Source: an uncultured Lachnospiraceae bacterium
GTDB taxonomy: Bacteria; Bacillota; Clostridia; Lachnospirales; Lachnospiraceae
DNA length: 6,811 bases
Assembly: GCA_944376975.1 (NCBI GenBank)
Contig: CALWEE010000085.1
Location: 1-6,811, forward strand
Direction of reading: 5' to 3'
Shown here: positions 1 to 5,816 of the stretch, in pieces
How positions within the stretch are numbered: the first letter of the stretch is position 1
Layout: every line of letters starts with the position of its first letter
Translations under genes and position numbers: made by a program
The notes under the pieces: model-generated
Databases searched by the model: none
Told to the model about the DNA's origin: nothing
What the model saw: the letters and a program-made list of their open reading frames with translations, nothing else

Positions 1-99
1 ATAGACATTTTTCAGAGCGTCGGCTGTAAGAAGACTGGCCAGGCCGCCCACAGCCAGGGCGGCCAGCGAAAAGAGCGCGTAAGATTTCGGTTTCTTCAT
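1..99 (-). CDS. tspO: TspO/MBR-like membrane protein, N-terminal 33 codons (runs off the window)
   Basis: The frame opens with ATG at 99-97 and stays open to the window edge, so only residues 1-33 are visible. They read as a short basic start (MKKPKSY) followed by a first membrane helix with the pattern AVGGLASLLTADALKNVY. This resembles the first helix of clostridial TspO/MBR proteins, which continue into a proline-rich KPPLSPPGW-type loop that lies outside this window. TspO proteins are five-helix membrane proteins that bind porphyrins and related ligands; their role in Firmicutes is unclear. An AAGGAG site at 108-113 sits 8 nt before the ATG and supports this start. The gene lies 65 nt downstream of the MATE gene on the same strand and may share its transcript. 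With one helix visible the family call is provisional; another small membrane protein is possible. Confidence 0.55.
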   Translation of the reverse strand, partial: MKKPKSYALFSLAALAVGGLASLLTADALKNVY

Positions 100-117
100 A
101 GAACAGACTCCTTTTTT

Positions 118-128
118 GTATAGTATAC
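118..128 (-). promoter_or_regulatory. Small inverted repeat with a possible -10 box ahead of the TspO-like gene
   Basis: Positions 118-128 read GTATAGTATAC on the plus strand, two 5-nt arms around one base. On the minus strand this contains TATACT, a fair match to a sigma-A -10 box, lying just upstream of the Shine-Dalgarno site of the TspO-like gene. No convincing -35 box is seen 16-18 nt further upstream. It could be a weak promoter, a small operator, or chance in a 65-nt spacer. Confidence 0.18.
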
Positions 129-164
129 AGGCAAAGGAATCGATTTATACGTCTCCTGGGCAGG

Positions 165-1496
165 TCAGATACGCTTTTTCCGGATCATCCGGACCATCAG
201 CGGAATTTCCAGCGCCATCATGGCGATCCATCCCCACAGGTTGGCCCAGGCCAGGCAGTCAAAACCGCCGCCAAGCGCGTTGAGCATATACCAGGCCGTG
301 GCCACACGGGTCGTCATGTTGGCGATGGTACTCAACAACGTCACTTTCAGGTCGCCGGTGCCCCGGAAGAAACCCTGAAGGATATTGGTGATGCCTGAAG
401 CGAAATAAAGCAGGCCGATCAGCCTCAGATACGACGCGCCCAGACGGATCACCTCCGTCGCCTGGGCGCCCACGAAGATCCGCATCAGCGGCGCCGGCAA
501 AGCGAATACGGCCACGCCCACGACAGCGGTATAGACCATCTGGATGACAAACGCCCAGCCAAATCCCTGGAGAAAACGCCTACGCTGTCCCGCCCCTTTG
601 TTCTGGGCCATGAAAGTGGTGGCCGCATGGGCAATGTTCTGCTGCGGCGTCAGGGCAAAATCGTCCACCCGGTTCACCGCCGTATAGGCCGCCATAAAAT
701 CCACGCCCCGCACGTTGATGATGGACTGGACAAACAATTTGCCCAGCTGGATGCACATCATCTGAAGGGCGCTGGTGATGCCGAAGGAAAATGTACGCAG
801 CAGGATAGACCGGTCGAAGACCCGCCATTTTTTCCCCAGGCGCAGGATCGGTATACGCCGGATATAAAGCACGCAGCACAGGCTGCTGACCGCCTGGCTC
901 AGCACAGTGGCGATGGCGCTGCCGGCCACGCCCCAGCCGAACACGGCGACAAAAAGCAGGTCGCCGGCCACATTGAGCACCGCGCTGACAATGAGAAAAA
1001 GCAGCGGGCTTTTGCTGTCGCCCAGCGCGCGGAGGGTATTGGAAAAGAAATTGTAAATGAACGTGAAAACAAGTCCGGCAAATACGATCCGAAGATAAAG
1101 GGTCCCCTGGCCCAGTATCTCCTCCGGCATATTGGTCCATATGAGAAACCGGCGCGCCATGCCGATCATGATCAGGGTCACCGCCAGGGAAAAGATCAGT
1201 CCCCCGATGAGGGTGGTGCTGATCTGCCGTTCCAGATTGCCTCTGCTGCCGGCGCCGTACTGGGTGCTCATAAGGATACCGGCTCCCATGCACATGCCGC
1301 TGATGAACAGTATGACCAGATTCATGATCATGCCGGCGGAACCCACCGCGGCCAAAGCGTCTTCGCCCAGCACCTGTCCGACGATGATGGAATCCGCCGC
1401 GTTGTAGGTGAGCTGGAACAGATTCCCCAGCACCAGCGGTATGGTAAAACCGATCAGCTGGGGAAGGATCTTCCCTTTTGTCATATTTGTCGTCAT
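165..1496 (-). CDS. MATE-family multidrug/cation antiporter
   Basis: This 443-residue membrane protein matches the usual MATE length (about 440-460) and has about 12 hydrophobic segments in two homologous halves (roughly residues 15-205 and 230-440). MATE proteins export cationic or amphipathic drugs and metabolites across the cytoplasmic membrane in exchange for sodium ions or protons. The first helix carries the typical stretch PLVLGNLFQLTYNAADSIIVG-like sequence, with Asp35 at the position of the TM1 aspartate important in NorM-type transporters. The segment NTLRALGDSKSPL (from about residue 153) and its second-half counterpart QGFFRGTGDLKVTLL are the repeated family signatures. The chosen ATG at 1496-1494 has AAGAAGG 7 nt upstream; an in-frame Met at residue 5 is less well placed. 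The site lies within the 14-nt gap after the stop of the GTPase-NYN gene, which suggests translational coupling. The substrate cannot be told from sequence. Confidence 0.93.
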   Translation of the reverse strand: MTTNMTKGKILPQLIGFTIPLVLGNLFQLTYNAADSIIVGQVLGEDALAAVGSAGMIMNLVILFISGMCMGAGILMSTQYGAGSRGNLERQISTTLIGGLIFSLAVTLIMIGMARRFLIWTNMPEEILGQGTLYLRIVFAGLVFTFIYNFFSNTLRALGDSKSPLLFLIVSAVLNVAGDLLFVAVFGWGVAGSAIATVLSQAVSSLCCVLYIRRIPILRLGKKWRVFDRSILLRTFSFGITSALQMMCIQLGKLFVQSIINVRGVDFMAAYTAVNRVDDFALTPQQNIAHAATTFMAQNKGAGQRRRFLQGFGWAFVIQMVYTAVVGVAVFALPAPLMRIFVGAQATEVIRLGASYLRLIGLLYFASGITNILQGFFRGTGDLKVTLLSTIANMTTRVATAWYMLNALGGGFDCLAWANLWGWIAMMALEIPLMVRMIRKKRI

Positions 1497-1510
1497 TGGT
1501 ATACCTTCTT

Positions 1511-4213
1511 TCAGTCTTCCCAGTCTCTTTTGCCCAACCGGATGTCTTCCAGACGTTTCGCGTCGGCTTCATCCAGATGTTCAAACAGTTCCTGCCCGCG
1601 GCCAAAACGGCGGTCCAGATAACCTTCCCGTATTTCCCGTTTCATTTCTTCGATCGCGTCCCACAGTTGGGACGCGGACATGCGTCCGGCCCCCTGTCCC
1701 ATGATGATGACCTGTTCCAGTCCGTCGGAAGTGGCCACTTTTACCGTGTATTTCCGGCCGATCTCATGGGCCGTGGCTTCGATATACTGGTCAGCGGTCT
1801 CCGCCTCTTTTGTATAGACCACATAGATATTTTTGTATTTCAACGCCTGCCCCGGATTCCCCGGCACCTTATAGGCGTCGAAAACAAGGATCAGCGTATC
1901 GTCTGTATAGCCCTGATAATCGCAGAGGATGTCCATGAGCTGATCCCGCGCGCTGTCAATGTTCACCCGAGCCAGTTCTTTTAACCCATCCCACGCGAAG
2001 ATGATATTATAGCCGTCCACCAGCAGATAGCTTCTCTCCCCGTCCGCCTTCTTTTTCCGTCTTTCCTCCCGGTCGATGCTGTCCGTATACGTGTTCATGG
2101 GCCCTCTTCTCTGGCGGATCGGCCCGTAAGTCCGGACAAATATTTCTTCCAGTTCCTTATCGCTAAAGCGTCTTGCGTTGGCTTCGTCTTTTTCCCGCCG
2201 GGCATCCGCCCTTTCCTCCGACTGGCGTTTTTCACCGGGGAAGCGCCAGCCGCTGTCCACGTGGGCTTGTCCCCGTACCTGGTCCCAGGGCACATTGTAT
2301 CCGGCCCCATGCCGGCAGAACACGGAACCTGCCGGTTCGTCCGCGTCTTTTTCCGGATCGTAGCCAGACTGTCTGATCACTTCGGCTTCGTTATGACACA
2401 GGTCATATCCTTTGAGGACGAGCGACAGACGGCCCGCACCCTTTGTATAGGCCGCCACCTCCGCCGGGTAGCCGCGCATGGAAGATACCGGCGCTTCCCC
2501 TTTGATCACGCTCATCTGGCCGTCGCTTCGCGCCGGCGCGAAAGTCCCGTGCATCCTCTGGATATCGGAAAGCGCCCGTCCCACTTTATCCTGAGGGACT
2601 TCCAGCGTAAACGCGTAAACCGGTTCCAGCAGCCGGCAGCGGGCCATCATCAGGCCCTGGCGCACGGCCCGGTAAGTGGCCTGACGGAAATCGCCCCCTT
2701 CCGTATGCTTGGCATGGGCTTTTCCGGCGATCACCGTTATCTTCATATCCGTGACCGGCGCGCCGATGAGCACGCCTTTATGTTCTTTTTCAGCCAGATG
2801 GGTCAGGATGAGCCTTTGCCAGTTCCGATCCAGCATATCCTCGCCGCATCGGCTTTCAAATACAAGGCCGCTGCCCCGGGGAAGGGGCTCCAAAAGCAAG
2901 TGGACTTCCGCGTAATGGCGCAGCGGTTCAAAATGGCCGATCCCTTCCGCTTCGGTTTCGATCGTTTCTTTATATACGATACTTCCCGAATCGAACGTCA
3001 CGTCCAGGCCGTACCGGTCCTGTATCATGCCGGACAGGATCTCGATCTGCACTTCGCCCATGACCTGGATATGGATCTCATTCAGATGCTCATTCCACAC
3101 CAGATGCAGTTCCGGTTCCTCTTCTTCCAATTCTTTCAGACGCATGAATGTCTGATGCACGTCGCAGCCTTCCGGAAGGCAGAGGCGATAGGTCAGCACC
3201 GGGATGAGCGCCGGCGGCTGCCCGGAGGGTTCCTGGCCCAGACCCATGCCGGACCGGGTCTTTGTAAGCCCGGTCACCGCGCATATCGTCCCGGCCGGCG
3301 CTTCGCCAACGGTCTTGAACCCGTTTCCGGAATAGATCCGGATCTGATCGACTTTTTCTTCCCACTCCAGGCCGTCCCCCTGGGATTTTCCGGGGCCTGT
3401 GATCATCTTCACCTTCAGCGTCCCGCCGGTCACTTTCAGATGGGTCAGCCGGGCGCCGGAAGCGTCCCGGGATATTTTATAGACCCGGGCGCCAAAACAT
3501 TCCGGATAAGACGGTTCCACCGTAAGGTCCGAAAGGCCCGAAAGCAGCCCGTCCACGCCCCGCATCTTTAAAGCCGAGCCAAAATAGCAGGGAAAGATCT
3601 TCCGTTCACGTATCTTCAGCCGCAGAAGGTCTTTGTCAATGCGGCCGTTTTCAAGAAAATGTTCCAATAATTCTTCATCGCACATGGCCGCGGTCTCCGC
3701 CAGCGCGTCTTCCGGCTCCGTAAAATCCACGCAGCCGTCTCCCAGCTTTGACCGTATTTCTTCCATGCGCTCATGCTTATCGGCTCCCGGCTGGTCCATC
3801 TTATTGATGAACAAAAATACCGGGACCTGATATTTTTCCAGCAGCTTCCACAAGGTCATCACGTGGCTTTGCAGGCCGTCCGCCCCGCTGACCACAAGGA
3901 TGGCGTAATCCAGCACCTGCAAGGTCCGTTCCATTTCCGCCGAAAAATCCACATGGCCCGGCGTATCCAGAAGCGTGAACACGCCGTCTTTCATGTCGAT
4001 CCTGGCCTGTTTGGAAAAAATGGTGATGCCCCGGGCCTTTTCCATGGCCTCCGTGTCCAGAAAAGCGTCTTTATGGTCCACTCTGCCCGCCCGGCGGATG
4101 CTGCCGCTCAGATAAAGGAGGCTTTCCGCCAGGGTGGTCTTCCCGGCGTCCACATGGGCCAGGATCCCGATATTGATATGTTTTGTATGATGTTTTTCAG
4201 ACGTATTTTCCAT
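1511..4213 (-). CDS. Tet(M)/EF-G-like translational GTPase fused to a C-terminal YacP/Rae1-type NYN ribonuclease domain
   Basis: This 900-residue protein is much longer than Tet(M) (about 640) because of an added C-terminal domain. The GTPase motifs are intact: P-loop AHVDAGKT (19-26), RGIT (61-64), DTPGH (83-87, with His87 at the catalytic position), NKMD (137-140) and GSAL (212-215). EF-G-like domains II-V follow to about residue 655, resembling ribosome-protection proteins. The domain-IV tip around 500-510 reads AHAKHTEGGDFR, unlike the YSPVSTPADFR loop of Tet(M). A charged linker (about 656-725) contains FSDKELEEIFVRTYGPIRQR. Residues 727-864 then match B. subtilis YacP/Rae1, an RNase that cuts mRNA in the ribosomal A site: LVDGYN (731-736), LVFDA (776-780), TKEAETAD (801-808), ATSD (827-830) and GQGAGRMSA (839-847). 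I infer a ribosome-directed endoribonuclease driven or placed by the GTPase. Automated pipelines may call it tetracycline resistance; the loop argues against that. The ATG at 4213-4211 has AAAGGGG 8 nt upstream, buried in a hairpin. Confidence 0.93.
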   Translation of the reverse strand: MENTSEKHHTKHINIGILAHVDAGKTTLAESLLYLSGSIRRAGRVDHKDAFLDTEAMEKARGITIFSKQARIDMKDGVFTLLDTPGHVDFSAEMERTLQVLDYAILVVSGADGLQSHVMTLWKLLEKYQVPVFLFINKMDQPGADKHERMEEIRSKLGDGCVDFTEPEDALAETAAMCDEELLEHFLENGRIDKDLLRLKIRERKIFPCYFGSALKMRGVDGLLSGLSDLTVEPSYPECFGARVYKISRDASGARLTHLKVTGGTLKVKMITGPGKSQGDGLEWEEKVDQIRIYSGNGFKTVGEAPAGTICAVTGLTKTRSGMGLGQEPSGQPPALIPVLTYRLCLPEGCDVHQTFMRLKELEEEEPELHLVWNEHLNEIHIQVMGEVQIEILSGMIQDRYGLDVTFDSGSIVYKETIETEAEGIGHFEPLRHYAEVHLLLEPLPRGSGLVFESRCGEDMLDRNWQRLILTHLAEKEHKGVLIGAPVTDMKITVIAGKAHAKHTEGGDFRQATYRAVRQGLMMARCRLLEPVYAFTLEVPQDKVGRALSDIQRMHGTFAPARSDGQMSVIKGEAPVSSMRGYPAEVAAYTKGAGRLSLVLKGYDLCHNEAEVIRQSGYDPEKDADEPAGSVFCRHGAGYNVPWDQVRGQAHVDSGWRFPGEKRQSEERADARREKDEANARRFSDKELEEIFVRTYGPIRQRRGPMNTYTDSIDREERRKKKADGERSYLLVDGYNIIFAWDGLKELARVNIDSARDQLMDILCDYQGYTDDTLILVFDAYKVPGNPGQALKYKNIYVVYTKEAETADQYIEATAHEIGRKYTVKVATSDGLEQVIIMGQGAGRMSASQLWDAIEEMKREIREGYLDRRFGRGQELFEHLDEADAKRLEDIRLGKRDWED
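1622..2035 (-). other. NYN (PIN-like) ribonuclease domain of the fusion protein, YacP/Rae1 type
   Basis: This segment encodes about residues 727-864 of the 900-residue fusion. It aligns along nearly the whole length of the stand-alone YacP/Rae1 protein (about 170 residues), as recalled: the opening hydrophobic strand with LVDGYN, the central VFDA strand, the TKExETAD motif, the ATSD strand and the GQGAxRxSA motif. Asp733, Asn736, Asp779, Glu804, Asp808 and Asp830 are the likely acidic and polar residues of the metal-binding active site, so the domain looks catalytically intact. After it come about 35 charged residues ending in KRDWED. Confidence 0.88.
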
Positions 4214-4218
4214 AGAAA

Positions 4219-4274
4219 ATACCCCTTTCCGTTGTTCTATGATCCGAAGACCATCATAACACAGAAAGGGGCAT
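4219..4274 (-). promoter_or_regulatory. Leader hairpin sequestering the ribosome binding site of the GTPase-NYN gene
   Basis: On the minus strand, ATGCCCCTTTC (4274-4264) pairs with GAAAGGGGTAT (4229-4219) to make an 11-bp stem with one G-U pair. Inside it, TGTT pairs with AACA, and a tip stem ATGGTC/GATCAT (4254-4249 with 4244-4239, one G-U pair) closes a TTCG tetraloop at 4248-4245. The 3' arm contains AAAGGGG, the only good Shine-Dalgarno site for the ATG at 4213. The structure is followed by TTTTCT, so it could also act as a weak intrinsic terminator or attenuator. It fills most of the 75-nt gap after the lipoprotein gene. Either translational masking of the start or transcriptional attenuation would limit the GTPase relative to the upstream operon. 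The pairing is seen directly; the regulatory role is inferred. Confidence 0.6.
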
Positions 4275-4288
4275 AAGTCGATAAAGGT

Positions 4289-5215
4289 TTAGCGTCCGTT
4301 CTCTTCTAAATATACGGACAAAGGCTGATATTCATAGGTCGTATCCTGGAAGACGTCTGTTTTTTCACACATATTCCCGTATTCATCGTACGCGTACAGA
4401 TACTCTTCACTTTTCCGGCCGCCTTCGACGCTTTCTTTCCATTCCCCGGTCACGCGTCCCTGGTTGTCGTATTCATATTGCCACTGATAACGTACCGCTT
4501 CGATCATCTCTTCGCCTTCGGGGTTAAAATTGCGCTTCACGGTCTCTTTGCCGTTTTCGTCGTATTCATAAGTAAAATACTGATTGACATTGCCGTCAAG
4601 ATCGTATTCGATCTCTTTTATCCGGTTGCCCGCGTCGTCATATTCATACTGTCTTGCCATGGAAGTGACGCCGTCGCCCGGCTTGCCTTCGCTCTGAGCG
4701 ATCAGATTGCCGTTTTCATCATATTCATAGGTGATCTCGTCCTGATATTCCCCGTTTTTCAGTCCGGTTTCACGCACCAGACGTCCCTCCGGATCATATT
4801 CGTATTCAAAACTGTCCGGATCGATCACTTCCCCTGTCGCTTCAAGGACAGCCTGGGATTTTGTTACGATCTTGCTGCCGTCTTCCTTGTACTGGGTGGT
4901 GTATTCCCGATAGAAAGTATCTCCCGGCGCCTCTTTGTAGGTATTTGTCGCACGGGTCATATCGCCGTTTTCGTCATAGTCGTATTCGATCACCATGCCG
5001 TTTCTCTGGACGCTTTCCCGTACAAGAACATACGGGCCGTCCACCGCGGCCTTGGTTTCTTCTTCTGCCGGGCTTTCCGTCGTTTCAGCCGGTCCGGGAA
5101 CAGCGTTTTCTCCGGTCTGCTGACCTTCTGCCGTTTCGCCCTTATTGCCGCAGCCGGTCAAAAGAAGCGCTGTCATCACTGCCCCCACCAATACCATCCT
5201 TACTTGTTTTTTCAT
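4289..5215 (-). CDS. Secreted lipoprotein with YD-type (RHS-like) repeats
   Basis: This 308-residue protein starts with a lipoprotein signal peptide: a basic start (MKKQVR), a hydrophobic core and the lipobox LLTGC, with Cys22 as the lipidated residue. An acidic, Thr/Pro/Glu-rich spacer follows to about residue 58. Residues 78-280 hold seven copies of a Y-x-Y-D-x-x-G motif (at 78, 138, 163, 190, 216, 247 and 274) plus a degenerate one near 203, the YD-repeat pattern of RHS-like proteins. It is therefore expected to be anchored outside the membrane with an all-beta repeat domain; its ligand is unknown. The ATG at 5215-5213 is preferred over the in-frame ATG at 5221-5219, because AGAAGGAG lies 8 nt before the former but only 2 nt before the latter. 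It sits 22 nt after the ABC ATPase gene, so it is probably in the same operon. It lacks the toxin core and C-terminal tip of large RHS proteins. Confidence 0.87.
   Translation of the reverse strand: MKKQVRMVLVGAVMTALLLTGCGNKGETAEGQQTGENAVPGPAETTESPAEEETKAAVDGPYVLVRESVQRNGMVIEYDYDENGDMTRATNTYKEAPGDTFYREYTTQYKEDGSKIVTKSQAVLEATGEVIDPDSFEYEYDPEGRLVRETGLKNGEYQDEITYEYDENGNLIAQSEGKPGDGVTSMARQYEYDDAGNRIKEIEYDLDGNVNQYFTYEYDENGKETVKRNFNPEGEEMIEAVRYQWQYEYDNQGRVTGEWKESVEGGRKSEEYLYAYDEYGNMCEKTDVFQDTTYEYQPLSVYLEENGR
4376..4984 (-). repeat. YD-type peptide repeat region in the lipoprotein gene
   Basis: Seven copies of a Y-x-Y-D-x-x-G coding motif occur at irregular spacing (25-60 residues). At DNA level they show as recurring TATGAATA/TACGAATA-like words on the coding strand. 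The spacing and sequence between copies differ, so this is an old, diverged protein repeat and not a recent tandem DNA duplication. Confidence 0.8.
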
Positions 5216-5223
5216 GATCATTT

Positions 5224-5231
5224 CTCCTTCT
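5224..5231 (-). promoter_or_regulatory. Shine-Dalgarno site deciding the lipoprotein start
   Basis: The minus strand reads AGAAGGAG here, 8 nt before the ATG at 5215 and only 2 nt before the in-frame ATG at 5221. The spacing favours the shorter, 308-residue product. The site lies in the 22-nt gap after the stop codon of the ABC ATPase gene. Confidence 0.75.
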
Positions 5232-5237
5232 TTTCCT

Positions 5238-5816
5238 TTATTCCATGCGCACGATTTTTTCAGCCTTCAGCGCCTGCGCTTCCTCCGCGTCATGGGTCAC
5301 GCACAGGATCGTCCGGCCGGCCCGGGAACGATCCACGAAGTCGATCACCCGCGCCTTTGTCTCTTCATCCAGGCCTTTAAAGGGCTCGTCCAACAGAAGT
5401 ACGTCTCCTGAGGCATCCAGCGCGCGGAGCAGGGCGACTCTGCGGCGCATACCGCCGGATAACTCCCGCGCCGGCTGATTTTTACATTCCGCAAGACCCA
5501 CGCGCGCCATCTGGTCTTCGATCTCTTTTTTATCCCTGCCCGGACAGACCAGGCGGATGTTGGCCATGGCGCTCAGATTCTCGCAGAGCCGGTCCTCCTG
5601 AAAGACCGGGCTGATACGGGACCCGGACAGTCCTTCCACCGTCCCGGCGTCCTGGGTCTCCAGCCCCATGAGGATGCGCAGCAGCGTCGTTTTGCCGCAG
5701 CCGGAGGCGCCCATGATGCAGATCACCTTGCCCTCCGGGACCGTCATGGAAAAATGGTCCAGGACTTTTTTATCTCCATAGGACTTGGAAATGTCCTTCA
5801 CCCAGATCATCCTCAT
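5238..5816 (-). CDS. ABC transporter ATP-binding subunit (nitrate/sulfonate/taurine importer type), short form
   Basis: This 192-residue subunit hydrolyses ATP on the cytoplasmic face to drive the importer encoded by its neighbours. All the nucleotide-binding motifs are present: Walker A GASGCGKTT (36-44), Q-loop Gln73 in PVFQED, signature LSGGM (119-123), Walker B VLLLDEP (139-145) with catalytic Glu144, D-loop GLDEE and switch His175 in VTHD. It ends soon after the switch histidine, whereas SsuB/TauB proteins are usually about 240-260 residues, so the usual C-terminal extension is absent. The segment between Walker A and the Q-loop is also compact. The ATG at 5816-5814 overlaps the permease stop as ATGA, a mark of translational coupling. 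A second in-frame ATG at 5810-5808 is possible, since AAAGGA lies 4 nt from the first and 10 nt from the second. Transported substrate unknown. Confidence 0.94.
   Translation of the reverse strand: MRMIWVKDISKSYGDKKVLDHFSMTVPEGKVICIMGASGCGKTTLLRILMGLETQDAGTVEGLSGSRISPVFQEDRLCENLSAMANIRLVCPGRDKKEIEDQMARVGLAECKNQPARELSGGMRRRVALLRALDASGDVLLLDEPFKGLDEETKARVIDFVDRSRAGRTILCVTHDAEEAQALKAEKIVRME

Noticed and set aside
580..1605. Minus-strand frame of 341 codons overlapping the MATE gene and the end of the GTPase-NYN gene
   Set aside because: This is the shifted frame of the MATE gene. It is Arg/His/Gly-rich without hydrophobic helices, while the MATE frame is complete with start, ribosome binding site and signatures.
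627..1622. Long plus-strand frame of 331 codons opposite the MATE gene
   Set aside because: It lies antisense to a clear MATE gene. Its product is rich in His, Gln, Asp and Arg with no recognisable domain, as expected from the mirror of a GC-rich coding frame.
2261..3571. Plus-strand frame of 436 codons opposite the GTPase-NYN gene
   Set aside because: It is wholly antisense to conserved GTPase domains, shows no family motifs and has no convincing ribosome binding site; it is a shadow frame.
1511..4213. Reading the fusion gene as two genes joined by sequencing error or frameshift
   Set aside because: The frame runs without a break through a long charged linker with its own conserved-looking segment, and no stop or second strong ribosome binding site separates the parts. 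Only a weak internal start is seen and it is listed as a finding.
4219..4274. Hairpin as a simple strong terminator ending the ABC-lipoprotein operon
   Set aside because: The following T-run is short (TTTTC), and the 3' arm holds the ribosome binding site of the next gene, so a purely terminating role is less likely than an attenuator or translational switch, though it is not excluded.
4376..4984. CRISPR-like or tandem DNA repeat in the lipoprotein gene
   Set aside because: The recurring words are short, irregularly spaced and in frame with YD peptide motifs, so they are explained by protein repeats.
4478..5380. Plus-strand frame of 300 codons with hydrophobic stretches, opposite the lipoprotein and ATPase genes
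   Set aside because: The hydrophobic look comes from reading the repeated Tyr/Asp/Glu codons of the YD repeats backwards (VFVVFI-like runs). It crosses two real genes and has no family match.
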